Source: Chitinophagaceae bacterium
GTDB lineage: Bacteria; Bacteroidota; Bacteroidia; Chitinophagales; Chitinophagaceae
Assembly (NCBI GenBank): GCA_947455425.1
Contig: CANGOT010000004.1
Coordinates: 1 to 32,916, forward strand
Direction: 5' to 3'
DNA length: 32,916 nt
Part shown: positions 19,645 to 28,867 of the stretch, piece by piece
Layout of the letters: the number at the start of each line of letters is the position of its first letter
Position numbering within the stretch: position 1 is the first letter of the stretch
Translations under genes and position numbers: made by a program
The notes under the pieces: generated by a model
The model's input: only the letters and a program-made list of their open reading frames with translations
Told to the model about the DNA's origin: nothing
Database searches by the model: none

Positions 19645-20406
19645 TTATTTTAGTTTCAACTCCACTTCACCAAACTGAAAACTATCTTGCAAACCATTTT
19701 CTACTTGCAATTCGCCATTTGCAGCAACAGCTTTAATGGTGCAGTTAAATTTGATATTTCCTTTTTTAAGGGTTACGATGTTATCTTTTTTATATAGATG
19801 TTGGTTGTAAGTTTCTAATAATAAATGGTGATCACCTTGTAGTAAAACATTGTACCACTTATCTATGCAAACACAAAGCTCTTGTGCAAGAGCCACTACA
19901 TCGAAGTGCTTGCCTGTTATTTGTTTTAGCGATACGGGATTGGGTAAATTGGGGTCGAAAATGGGTTGGTTAATATTAATGCCAATACCAATAATGGCAA
20001 AGCGTTGCTGATGGTGTTGCAGGGTTTCTATTAAAATGCCACCTGCCTTCTTGTCGTTCCAATATAAATCATTACTCCATTTAATGGCAGTGGCATCAAT
20101 AGCATACCTATTAAAAAAATCGTAGCAGCCCAACGCAGCCATGGCCACCAAACCAAACTGATTTTGTAGATGAACGGTAGAAATATTGGCAATTATGGAA
20201 AGCGTAATATTTTCTCCTTTGTTTGCCTGCCATTTTTTGCCCATTTGTCCTTTGCCATGGGTTTGTTGTGCTGCAAAAATGGCTGTGCCACTATCTGCCA
20301 ATCCTGTTTTAATCAGCCTGTGGGCATAGTTATTGGTACTATCCACTTCCAAAAGTTGTATAAACGGATTACCTAATTTTATCAAAGGTTGATGTGTTAC
20401 AAACAA
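19645..20406 (-). CDS. birA: Biotin--[acetyl-CoA-carboxylase] ligase
   Basis: LLEVDSTNNYA, AAQQTHGKGQMGKKWQANKGENITLSI, AIKWSNDLYWNDKKAGGILIE, IGIGININQ. Starts at TTG in the track. Confidence 0.93.
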   Translation of the reverse strand: MFVTHQPLIKLGNPFIQLLEVDSTNNYAHRLIKTGLADSGTAIFAAQQTHGKGQMGKKWQANKGENITLSIIANISTVHLQNQFGLVAMAALGCYDFFNRYAIDATAIKWSNDLYWNDKKAGGILIETLQHHQQRFAIIGIGININQPIFDPNLPNPVSLKQITGKHFDVVALAQELCVCIDKWYNVLLQGDHHLLLETYNQHLYKKDNIVTLKKGNIKFNCTIKAVAANGELQVENGLQDSFQFGEVELKLK

Positions 20407-20420
20407 AGTGCTATTTTCGC
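20389..20420 (+). promoter_or_regulatory. Putative Bacteroidota-type promoter for rsfS-ftsH
   Basis: TTG (20389-20391), 20 nt, TATTTTCGC (20412-20420), at the 5' end of the divergent birA gene. Confidence 0.45.
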
Positions 20421-20508
20421 CAAAAATATTAAATAACGTTTGATGTTTAAGATTTAAGGTTACAGGTTGCCCAAAACAACTAATAACGAATACAATTTCT
20501 TTAAACTG

Positions 20509-20940
20509 ATGAACGAATTAACAAAAAAACTTCTTTTATTGGAACCAATAATTTTACTAAGCAATCGTAAAAAAACGCCTACAAAACTTACCAAAAACTC
20601 AAAGGTTTATAAAACCATCATTAAAGCCATTTTAGATAAAAAAGGTGAAGATGTAGTGAGTTTAGATTTAAGAAAAATACCTGAAGCTGTTGCCGATTTT
20701 TTTATTGTGTGCTCAGCCAATAGCAGCCCGCAGTGTAAAGCCATTGCAGACAATATTGATGATATGGTTTTTGCTGCTTGTGGCGAAAGACCCTTTAAAC
20801 AAGAAGGATATCAAAGCTTGCAATGGGTGCTTGTAGATTATGTAGATATTGTGATTCATATTATGCAACCCGCTACAAGAAAGTTTTATAAGTTAGAAGA
20901 AATGTGGAGCGATGGTGATTCAACCAATCACGAAGAATAA
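20509..20940 (+). CDS. rsfS: Ribosome silencing factor
   Basis: KAILDKKGEDVVSLDLRKIPEAVADFFIVCSANSSPQCKAIADNI...GYQSLQWVLVDYVDIVIHIMQPATRKFYKLEEMWSDG. Internal ATG at 20509 likely; the track starts at 20467. Confidence 0.94.
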   Translation: MNELTKKLLLLEPIILLSNRKKTPTKLTKNSKVYKTIIKAILDKKGEDVVSLDLRKIPEAVADFFIVCSANSSPQCKAIADNIDDMVFAACGERPFKQEGYQSLQWVLVDYVDIVIHIMQPATRKFYKLEEMWSDGDSTNHEE

Positions 20941-21000
20941 TGGTTGAAACAAAGCATTGCCGAGGAATAAATTAGAAATAGAAAATTAGAAATTAAGAAA

Positions 21001-23094
21001 ATGTCAGACGAAACAAAAGTAGAAGATAATAAACCTGTTGAACCAGTTACCAAAGACGATCAAAGTAATGCTCAACAAAAACCTTTGCAACAAAAATTGC
21101 AATCCGATGGCAATAAAACACCACGCAAAGGTCCCAAGTTCAACATTTATTGGGTATATGCATTAATACTTGCAGCCCTTGTGGGCTCTACTTTGTTTAA
21201 TGGGGGCTTAAGACCCGAAGCTTCAAAAGTTACTGAACTTGAAGTGAAGCAGAGTATGGTTTTAACTGGCGATGTAGACAAGTTAGAAGTTGTTAGAAAT
21301 AAAGATTTGGTTCGTGTTTATATTAAGGCTGATAGTATCACAAAGCCTTATTATACCAATCGCTTTAAGCAAAAATTTATTCCAGCTAAAGTTAAAGGCA
21401 ATCCTGTTTTTGAATACGAAATTGCCGACGCTAAAACCTATCCAGAAAAAATAATAGCATTTTGTAAAGACAATCACCTTCCGGAATTAAGCGTTACCAT
21501 CACTACCGATCAAGAGTTTTGGGGGCCGGGCATGATGAATATTCTGGTGTTGGTTTTAATGGTGGGGGCTATTATTTTAATGACCCGTAAAATGGGTGGC
21601 GGCGGAGCTGGTGGTGGCCCGGGAGGTATTTTTAATATTGGAAAAAGTAAAGCTACTTTATTTGATAAAGGCACAAAAGTTAATATCAACTTTGGCGATG
21701 TTGCAGGTTTAGATGAAGCTAAAGTAGAAGTGATGGAAATTGTTGACTTTTTAAAACAACCAAAAAAATACACCGCTTTGGGAGGTAAAATTCCTAAAGG
21801 TGCTTTGTTGATTGGACCTCCGGGAACTGGTAAAACTTTGTTGGCAAAAGCAATGGCTGGCGAAGCTCAGGTTCCTTTCTTTAGTTTAAGTGGAAGTGAT
21901 TTTGTGGAGATGTTTGTTGGGGTGGGTGCCAGCCGTGTAAGAGATTTGTTTAAACAAGCACGTGAAAAAGCTCCTTGTATTATTTTTATTGATGAAATAG
22001 ATGCTATAGGTCGTGCAAGAGGTAGAAATGCCGTTATGAGCAACGATGAAAGAGAAAATACCTTGAACCAACTATTAGTTGAAATGGATGGTTTTGGTGG
22101 CGATACGGGTATTATTATTCTTGCTGCAACCAACCGACCAGATGTATTGGATTCGGCACTGTTGAGACCAGGCAGGTTCGATAGACAAATTACTATTGAC
22201 AAGCCCGATGTGAAAGGAAGAGAAGCTATTTTTAAAGTGCATTTGGTTCCTATTAAAGTTTCAGAAAAATTAGATATTTATAAATTGGCCGAACAAACAC
22301 CTGGTTTTGCTGGGGCAGATATTGCAAATGTTTGTAACGAAGCTGCATTAATTGCTGCACGTAATAATAAAGAGGCGGTGGATATGAAGGATTTTCAAGA
22401 TGCCATTGATAGGGTTATTGGCGGATTGGAAAAGAAAAACAAAATCATTGCTCCACACGAAAAATCAATCATTGCCTATCACGAAGCAGGTCATGCTGTT
22501 TGTGGATGGTTTTTAGAGCATGCTTATCCTTTATTAAAAGTTACTATTGTGCCAAGAGGTACAGCTGCATTGGGTTATGCCCAATACACGCCTAAAGAAC
22601 AATATCTATATAATACAGATCAATTAATGGATCAAATTTGTATGACATTGGGTGGACGTGCAGCGGAAGAAGTGTTCTTTGGTAAAATATCAACGGGTGC
22701 CAGTAACGATTTACAACAAATTACCCGTATTGCTTATAGTATGGTTACCGCTTATGGTATGTGTGAGAGAATTGGTAATGTTAGTTTCTACGACCCATCT
22801 CAGGAAAATACTTTTACAAAACCTTATAGCGAAGAAACCGGAAAAATTATTGATGAAGAGGTAAGAAAAATTATTGATCAGGCTTACATCACCACAAAAA
22901 AATTATTAACCGAGAAAAAAGAACAGGTGGAGCTTTTGGCTAAAGCTTTATTGGATAAAGAAGTATTGCATAAAAGTGATGTAGAAGAATTAATTGGTAA
23001 AAGACCATTTAAAGAAGAGAAAATATTAGATGTTGCAGAAGCTACAATTGCACCTCCAGAAACTTCTGTGGTTCAAAATAATAGTAACATATAA
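21001..23094 (+). CDS. ftsH: ATP-dependent zinc metalloprotease
   Basis: GPPGTGKTLLAKAMAGEAQVPFFSLSGSDFVEMFVGVGASRVRDLF, SRH region ATNRPDVLDSALLRPGRFDR, HEAGH zinc motif. Confidence 0.98.
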   Translation: MSDETKVEDNKPVEPVTKDDQSNAQQKPLQQKLQSDGNKTPRKGPKFNIYWVYALILAALVGSTLFNGGLRPEASKVTELEVKQSMVLTGDVDKLEVVRNKDLVRVYIKADSITKPYYTNRFKQKFIPAKVKGNPVFEYEIADAKTYPEKIIAFCKDNHLPELSVTITTDQEFWGPGMMNILVLVLMVGAIILMTRKMGGGGAGGGPGGIFNIGKSKATLFDKGTKVNINFGDVAGLDEAKVEVMEIVDFLKQPKKYTALGGKIPKGALLIGPPGTGKTLLAKAMAGEAQVPFFSLSGSDFVEMFVGVGASRVRDLFKQAREKAPCIIFIDEIDAIGRARGRNAVMSNDERENTLNQLLVEMDGFGGDTGIIILAATNRPDVLDSALLRPGRFDRQITIDKPDVKGREAIFKVHLVPIKVSEKLDIYKLAEQTPGFAGADIANVCNEAALIAARNNKEAVDMKDFQDAIDRVIGGLEKKNKIIAPHEKSIIAYHEAGHAVCGWFLEHAYPLLKVTIVPRGTAALGYAQYTPKEQYLYNTDQLMDQICMTLGGRAAEEVFFGKISTGASNDLQQITRIAYSMVTAYGMCERIGNVSFYDPSQENTFTKPYSEETGKIIDEEVRKIIDQAYITTKKLLTEKKEQVELLAKALLDKEVLHKSDVEELIGKRPFKEEKILDVAEATIAPPETSVVQNNSNI

Positions 23095-23106
23095 AATATA
23101 GTCTAT

Positions 23107-23313
23107 ATGCTAGCTGTTCAAGGTTTGTATGATGGAAATAACTTTATTGTAACAGAAACATTTCCATCTGAAAAAAAGTATAAAATAATCATTACTTTTA
23201 TTGAAGAAGTAGATAAAACAGATTACATCAAAACTTTTGCAACACAAACCACAGCATTGGATTTCTGGGAAAATGAAGCTGAAGATATTTATCAGGACTA
23301 TCTAAAGAAATAG
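23107..23313 (+). CDS. Putative type II antitoxin
   Basis: 68-aa ORF (LYDGNNFIVTETFPSEKKYKIIITFIEEV...ALDFWENEAEDIYQDYLKK) directly upstream of a PemK/MazF-like ORF with a 3-nt gap. Resembles small antitoxins with FWxxxxEDIYQDY ends. Confidence 0.7.
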   Translation: MLAVQGLYDGNNFIVTETFPSEKKYKIIITFIEEVDKTDYIKTFATQTTALDFWENEAEDIYQDYLKK

Positions 23314-23316
23314 CTT

Positions 23317-23646
23317 ATGAAGACCGGAGATATTGTACTCATTCCTTTTTCGGCAGCCGACCTTGCAGATACTAAAGTTAGGCCTGCAGTTGTTATTTGT
23401 GAAACAAAAGATACCTACAAAGACCTTGTTGTTTCTGTGATTAGTTCTGTTGTTTCAAAAACAATTGCTGCGAATGAAATACTTGTAAAACCTACAAATA
23501 CCAATCATCTTCGGGCAACCTCAATCATAAAAGTAGACAGAATTCTTACCATTAAAAGAGAAGAAGTGATACTGAGATTAGGAAAATTAGGTATTACTGA
23601 TTTAACAATTTTTAAACAAAAATTTCATACATTCATCGATAAGTAA
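23317..23646 (+). CDS. PemK/MazF-family toxin
   Basis: MKTGDIVLIPFSAADLADTKVRPAVVICETKDTYKDLVVSVISS...LRATSIIKVDRILTIKREEVILRLGKL: PemK/MazF SH3-like layout with the RPAVVI motif. Confidence 0.85.
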   Translation: MKTGDIVLIPFSAADLADTKVRPAVVICETKDTYKDLVVSVISSVVSKTIAANEILVKPTNTNHLRATSIIKVDRILTIKREEVILRLGKLGITDLTIFKQKFHTFIDK

Positions 23647-24281
23647 TGCAATTATCTTCCCGCGAAAATATTTTATCTAAAATAAGACAAGCTCTTAGAA
23701 AGCCTGTAGAAATACCCTTTCCCGATAGGAGTCATACAGAGTTTGTATATCAACCTGCTACTCAAGATTTAGAATTAGAGTTCGCTGAAAACTTTACCAA
23801 ATTACAAGGTCGATTTTCCTTTTGTGCCAATCATGCAGAACTGGTAGAACAATTAACTACATTGGTTAACTCCAGAAAATGGACGAAGCTGATTTGTAAA
23901 GAAGAAAATCTTGTAAACCTATTGGCTGCAAATAATTTTGCCAGTATTAACAATACTGTAACATTACACGATTGTGAGGCTGCTATAACAACTTGCGAAA
24001 CTTTGATAGCAAGAACAGGAAGTTTAATATTATCTAGTGGTAACCAAAGTGGTAGAACCAATAGTGTTTATGCTCCTATACATATTTGCATTGCATATAC
24101 TAGTCAGATGGTGTATGATATTGCCGATGGATTGAATTTATTAAAGAAGAAATATGGCAACAATTTGCCCTCATTGATTTCTTTGGCAACAGGCCCTAGC
24201 AGAACGGCAGATATAGAAAAAACCTTAGTAGTGGGTGTTCATGGCCCCAAAGAGGTTTTTTGTTTTTTGGTAGAAGGATAA
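23646..24281 (+). CDS. LUD domain (LutC/YkgG-type) protein
   Basis: LSSRENILSKIRQAL, TCETLIARTGSLILSSGNQSGRTNSVYAPIHICIA, ISLATGPSRTADIEKTLVVGVHGPKEV. Confidence 0.9.
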   Translation: MQLSSRENILSKIRQALRKPVEIPFPDRSHTEFVYQPATQDLELEFAENFTKLQGRFSFCANHAELVEQLTTLVNSRKWTKLICKEENLVNLLAANNFASINNTVTLHDCEAAITTCETLIARTGSLILSSGNQSGRTNSVYAPIHICIAYTSQMVYDIADGLNLLKKKYGNNLPSLISLATGPSRTADIEKTLVVGVHGPKEVFCFLVEG

Positions 24282-24284
24282 ATC

Positions 24285-25256
24285 CTATACAATTCCTTCT
24301 CTGATTAAATCGTGTAAGTGTAAAATTCCTGCATATTGATTGTTTTTGGCTACCACCAATTGGCTGATATCATTTTTTCGCATCAGCTCTAATGCTTCAA
24401 TAGCAAGGGTTTCGGGTTCAATTGATTTTGGATGAGCAGAACAGATATCGTTGGCAGTGATGTTATTAGAAAAAATATTTTTTTCCAGCATTCTTCTCAG
24501 GTCTCCATCGGTAATAATTCCTTTTACAACATTATTTTCATCAACAACAGCTGTAGCACCCAAGCGTTTTGTTGTTATTTCTACAATCACTTCTTTTAGA
24601 GAAGCATTAACAGGAACTTTAGGAGAAGCAGCTTTGTCGAACAAATCTTCAACTCGTAGGTATAATCTTTTTCCTAAGTTTCCACCAGGATGATAACGTG
24701 CAAAGTCGGCAGTATTAAAACCATTTAATTCCATTAAGGACACAGCAAGTGCATCTCCCATAACCATTTGTGCAGTGGTGCTTGTGGTGGGTGCCAGATT
24801 ATTTGGACAGGCTTCCTGCTCTACGGTAGCATTCACTATAATGTTGGCATTATTAGCTAAATATCCTTGTAAATTTCCAGTAATTGCAATGAGTGTGTTA
24901 CCAAAATTCTTTATCAGAGGAACCAGTACTTTTATCTCTGGGCTATTACCACTTTTACTAATAATAATTACCACATCGTTTTCTTGTACCATTCCCAAAT
25001 CTCCGTGAATGGCATCTGCAGCGTGCATAAATAATGATGGGGTGCCGGTAGAGTTAAATGTAGAAACAATTTTTTGTCCAATGATGGCACTTTTTCCAAT
25101 ACCACTTACCACAACCCTGCCCTTTGTTTTGTGAATAGCATTGACTGCATCAACAAAACTTTCATCAACAAAAGCTGACAAACCTTTTATGGATAAGGCT
25201 TCTAACTCAATTGTTTTTTTGGCAGCATTAACTATTTTCGATTGCATAGATAGCAA
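24285..25256 (-). CDS. kdsD: Arabinose-5-phosphate isomerase (SIS domain plus two CBS domains)
   Basis: GRVVVSGIGKSAIIGQKIVSTFNSTGTPSLFMHAADAIHGDLGM, ISKSGNSPE, ARYHPGGNLGKRL, tandem CBS domains. Confidence 0.92.
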   Translation of the reverse strand: MLSMQSKIVNAAKKTIELEALSIKGLSAFVDESFVDAVNAIHKTKGRVVVSGIGKSAIIGQKIVSTFNSTGTPSLFMHAADAIHGDLGMVQENDVVIIISKSGNSPEIKVLVPLIKNFGNTLIAITGNLQGYLANNANIIVNATVEQEACPNNLAPTTSTTAQMVMGDALAVSLMELNGFNTADFARYHPGGNLGKRLYLRVEDLFDKAASPKVPVNASLKEVIVEITTKRLGATAVVDENNVVKGIITDGDLRRMLEKNIFSNNITANDICSAHPKSIEPETLAIEALELMRKNDISQLVVAKNNQYAGILHLHDLIREGIV

Positions 25257-25307
25257 ATGTAGTATTCAGGCTGATATACTTGTTTGATCTGTTGAAACAA
25301 AACAATT

Positions 25308-27614
25308 TTAATTTCCGTAAACACTTAAAAATTTAATACGCATAATTTTTAGCTGCTCCCAGGTATAGTTATTTTCACTTAACTCTTTTTGAGCAATATC
25401 TAAAGAAGATGTTTCGCAGCCTTTGAAATATTCTATAATATCTTCTTGGTCATATTCATCCAACCAATCGTCAATAGCATAATCAAGATTAAGCTTTGTA
25501 CCACTTGCTGCAATAGTTTCCATTTCTTCAAGTAGTTCATTCAAATCAAGCCCCTTGTTTTTTGCAATGGTTTCTAATGGAATTTTCTTATCTATGTTTT
25601 GAATGATATAAATTTTATTACTACCTCTGTTAGCAACAGTTTTCATGATAAAATCGTCGGGCTTTTCTATATCATTTTCTTCAACATACTTTGTAATTAA
25701 TTCAATAAATGGTTTGCCGTATTTTATAGCTTTTCCTTTGCTTACACCCTGGCATTTTTCAAGTTCTTCCAGTGTTGTAGGATAATGGGTGCTCATATCC
25801 TGCAAAGAGTTTTCTAAGAAAATAACAAATGGGGGTAACCCTTTTTTCTTAGCTTCTTTTAATCGCAATTCCATCAACATGGCCATTAATTTTTCGTCGC
25901 TGGCAGCATTGTTTTCTTTAGAACTTTCAGATTCACTATCATCATCATCGTCATCATCATCAGCAAAAATTGCATTGATAACAATTTTAAACGATGCTGG
26001 TTTTTTTAACCAGTGTTGTCCTTTTTCTGTAAACTTAATTAAGCCATATTCCTCAATATCTTTTTTAATTAGATCTTCCAAAAGCATCTGACGAATTAAG
26101 CTATTCCAGTAGTGCGGTTCTATAATATCTTTTCCAATGCCAAATTCTGCAAGTTTTTCGTGACGGAACATGGTAACTTGTGGTGTTAATCTTCCAATGA
26201 TGATATTCACCATATATTCTGCAGGGAATCGTTCATCCAAGGCTTTAATTACTTTCATCACTTTCACCACATTATCCTTAGCTTCCAGTTTTTCTTTTGG
26301 ATTTCTGCAGTTATCGCAGTAGCCACAATTTCCATCACCCCATTCTTCGCCAAAATAGTGCAATAAAATTTTTCTTCTGCACACACTGCTTTCGCAGTAT
26401 GCAACTGTTTCATTGATTAATTGTGTGGTAACTTCTCTTTCACTCAGTGGTTTATCACGCATTAAGTGCTCAAGCTTGTGAACGTCTTTGTGAGAGTAGT
26501 ATAAAATACAATTTCCTTCGAGTCCATCTCTTCCTGCACGACCAGTTTCCTGATAATAATTTTCGATGGATTTAGGAATATTATAATGAATAACAAATCG
26601 GATATCTGGTTTATCAATACCCATTCCAAATGCTATGGTAGCCACAATTACCTGTACTTCTTCATTTAAAAAATCATCCTGTCTTTCTGCTCTTAATTTT
26701 TGATCAAGTCCTGCGTGGTAGGCAACAGCTTTAATATTATTGGCCACTAAAACTTCTGCAAGTTCTTCGGTAGTTCTTCGGTTTAACGTATAAATAATTC
26801 CACTTTTGCCTTTATGTTGCGAAATGAATTTAGTGATATGTTTAATCGTTTGTTCTTTTTTTAACTTAGGTTGAATTTCGTAGTAAAGATTCGTTCTGTT
26901 AAAAGAAGAAATAAAAATATTGGGACGTCTTAATCCTAAATTTTTAACAATATCACTTTGTACTTTTGGTGTTGCTGTAGCAGTTAATGCAATAACAGGA
27001 ATGGTAGGAGCAATAATATCCATCATTTCTCTTAAACGACGGTATTCTGGTCTAAAATCATGACCCCATTCACTAATACAATGTGCTTCATCTACTGCAA
27101 AAAATGAAATGTTTAAATCTGCAAAAAAATCAAGGTTTTCTTGTTTTGTGAGTGTTTCAGGGGCAACATATAAAAGTTTTGTATTGCCACCTAACAAATC
27201 ATCTTTTACAGCTTTTATCTGTGTTTTATTCAACGATGAATTTAAGAAGTGAGCAACATCATCTTGCTCGCTATACCCACGAATTAAATCAACCTGGTTT
27301 TTCATTAATGCAATTAGTGGAGAAACAATAATGGCAACACCAGGAACAATCATCGCAGGTAATTGATAACATAAACTCTTACCTCCACCCGTTGGCATTA
27401 TAACAAAAGTGTCATGACCACTTAGTAAACTATTGATTGATTTTTCCTGAGTACCTTTAAATTCAGTAAACCCAAAGTACTTCTTTAGACCCTCGAAAAT
27501 TCCCATTTCAGGATGAAGTGGTTTAATGTTGTCTAAATCGGCCTGACTAAGTTTTGGTGTACTTCTTTTGGTGGGTTGTTTTTTTGGCTGGGGTTTTCTT
27601 ACTGTTGTTATCAT
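25308..27614 (-). CDS. recQ: ATP-dependent DNA helicase RecQ
   Basis: [45 protein letters not shown] box ([20 protein letters not shown]), zinc cysteines ([12 protein letters not shown]...CGYCDNC), HRDC-like region ([20 protein letters not shown]). Confidence 0.96.
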   Translation of the reverse strand: MITTVRKPQPKKQPTKRSTPKLSQADLDNIKPLHPEMGIFEGLKKYFGFTEFKGTQEKSINSLLSGHDTFVIMPTGGGKSLCYQLPAMIVPGVAIIVSPLIALMKNQVDLIRGYSEQDDVAHFLNSSLNKTQIKAVKDDLLGGNTKLLYVAPETLTKQENLDFFADLNISFFAVDEAHCISEWGHDFRPEYRRLREMMDIIAPTIPVIALTATATPKVQSDIVKNLGLRRPNIFISSFNRTNLYYEIQPKLKKEQTIKHITKFISQHKGKSGIIYTLNRRTTEELAEVLVANNIKAVAYHAGLDQKLRAERQDDFLNEEVQVIVATIAFGMGIDKPDIRFVIHYNIPKSIENYYQETGRAGRDGLEGNCILYYSHKDVHKLEHLMRDKPLSEREVTTQLINETVAYCESSVCRRKILLHYFGEEWGDGNCGYCDNCRNPKEKLEAKDNVVKVMKVIKALDERFPAEYMVNIIIGRLTPQVTMFRHEKLAEFGIGKDIIEPHYWNSLIRQMLLEDLIKKDIEEYGLIKFTEKGQHWLKKPASFKIVINAIFADDDDDDDDSESESSKENNAASDEKLMAMLMELRLKEAKKKGLPPFVIFLENSLQDMSTHYPTTLEELEKCQGVSKGKAIKYGKPFIELITKYVEENDIEKPDDFIMKTVANRGSNKIYIIQNIDKKIPLETIAKNKGLDLNELLEEMETIAASGTKLNLDYAIDDWLDEYDQEDIIEYFKGCETSSLDIAQKELSENNYTWEQLKIMRIKFLSVYGN

Positions 27615-27677
27615 TGGTAATTCAAACTATTTATGTTGGGTACAATTCTTAAAATAAAAATTTAAGGTAATGCTTTT

Positions 27678-27869
27678 TTAATTAATTCGTTTATATTTTT
27701 TATAATCCTCCGGCATCTGGGAAATTATCATTCTTAAAAGATAAATTCTCTTCTGTTTTAAAGGGAGTCGAAGGTAATATAAACCTTGCTTTTGAGCAAG
27801 CAATTTTTTTAAAAAATATAGATTATTCTGTTCTGCGAAAAAACAACCAGAATTATACTGAAGTTTGAA
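27678..27869 (-). other. Open in-frame segment downstream of the rluA-family stop, possible gene remnant
   Basis: FKLQYNSGCFFAEQNNLYFLKKLLAQKQGLYYLRLPLKQKRIYLLRMIISQMPEDYKKYKRIN*, in frame with and directly after the TAA TAA that ends the RluA-family CDS. No ATG near its beginning. Not in the ORF track. Confidence 0.3.
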
Positions 27870-27872
27870 TTA

Positions 27873-28589
27873 TTAGATTCTTTTATCTAACTGTTGCAAT
27901 AAGGCTCTGATATCTTTTGGGGGTTCTGCTATTAAATCAATTTTTTTATCTTTCCAATCAAAAATTAATTGATAGGCATGCAAACCAACTCTTGATAGTA
28001 TTGGTTTTTCTTCCCATTCTGTTTTAGATAGTTTGTATTTGGGTTTTATTTGGGAGAGTAAAACAGGTTTGCCATCCCCATATAATTCATCACAAACAAT
28101 AGGATGACCAATATGTTTGCTATGTACTCTAATTTGGTGTGTTCTTCCAGTGTGAATTCTGAATTTTATCCAAGAGAATTTTTTATAATCCTTTAAAACT
28201 TCATAAGTAGTTAATGAGGCTTTTCCTTTTCCATTGGTACTCATTTCACCTTTTTTGTATGGATGTTCAGAAATAGGAACATCTATTTCGCCAGTTGAAT
28301 TTATCAGGGAGCCCATAACCAATCCTAAATAATATTTCTCAATTTTTCTTTGTTCAAAAAGTTCATTCAGATTCTTATGTGTTTCTGCATTTTTTGCAAA
28401 AAGAATAACACCACTTGTTTCTCTATCTAATCTATGAATAACAAAAACCTTTTCAATTTTTTGTTGCAGAATCTGTTTTAAAGAAATTTCAACACCAAAT
28501 CTATCTGGTACACTTAAAAGTCCAGCAGGCTTGTTGATGGCAATTAAATCAGGGGTTTCAAAAATTATATCAAGTTGCTTATAAGTCAT
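27873..28589 (-). CDS. RluA-family pseudouridine synthase
   Basis: AINKPAGLLSVPDR, VIHRLDRETSGVILFAKN, RIHTGRTHQIRVHSKHIGHPIVCDELYG. Confidence 0.95.
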   Translation of the reverse strand: MTYKQLDIIFETPDLIAINKPAGLLSVPDRFGVEISLKQILQQKIEKVFVIHRLDRETSGVILFAKNAETHKNLNELFEQRKIEKYYLGLVMGSLINSTGEIDVPISEHPYKKGEMSTNGKGKASLTTYEVLKDYKKFSWIKFRIHTGRTHQIRVHSKHIGHPIVCDELYGDGKPVLLSQIKPKYKLSKTEWEEKPILSRVGLHAYQLIFDWKDKKIDLIAEPPKDIRALLQQLDKRI

Positions 28590-28590
28590 A

Positions 28591-28624
28591 GATGGTGAGT
28601 GGTAAGTAGCGTATGGCTAGTAGT
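28591..28624. repeat. Left arm of an inverted low-complexity word-like repeat
   Basis: Minus strand ACTACTAGCCATACGCTACTTACCACTCACCATC, made of ACTAGCC/ACTTACC/ACTCACC-type words. Starts at the stop codon of the four-helix-bundle remnant and ends next to the rluA-family ATG. Confidence 0.6.
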
Positions 28625-28867
28625 TATTAATTAATTGGCGGTTTTTTTCAGTTAAGATTGTTTTTAATTTTGACAACATTTTAAATACCGATTCTGCATA
28701 AGCGTTTAATTGTTCCAAATCCTTTTCAGTAACAAAATCTAGCATTAAAGTAATTTCAATTTGAGTATCAATTTCTAAAGCAGAGCTTCTTGCAATTTCA
28801 AAAAAAAGTTTTTTCTAAGGCTTGGAATTCTAGTAGCAACTTCTGCAATATTTCTAAAAGCTAAAAA
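28617..28867 (-). pseudogene. Decayed S23/IVP-type four-helix-bundle protein gene
   Basis: Minus-strand fragments (F)RNIAEVATR / NSKP*KKLFFEIARSSALEIDTQIEITLMLDFVTEKDLEQLNAYAESVFKMLSKLKTILTEKNRQLINNY*. These match the NIAEG..R-NS...EIARGSALEIDTQ core and final helices of the family. Frameshift near 28827-28831, in-frame TAG at 28815-28817, N-terminal helix missing. Confidence 0.82.

Noticed and set aside
21867-22202. 111-aa minus-strand ORF
   Set aside because: Antisense to the conserved FtsH AAA core; shadow ORF.
25789-26091. 100-aa plus-strand ORF with a serine run
   Set aside because: Antisense shadow of the recQ linker; the poly-Ser arises from the poly-Asp codons on the opposite strand.
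28800-28807. A8 homopolymer as a phase-variable frameshift in the four-helix-bundle gene
   Set aside because: The frame that matches the family (NSKP*KKLFFEIARSS) passes through this run without a shift. The frameshift maps upstream near 28829, so the run is not the cause.
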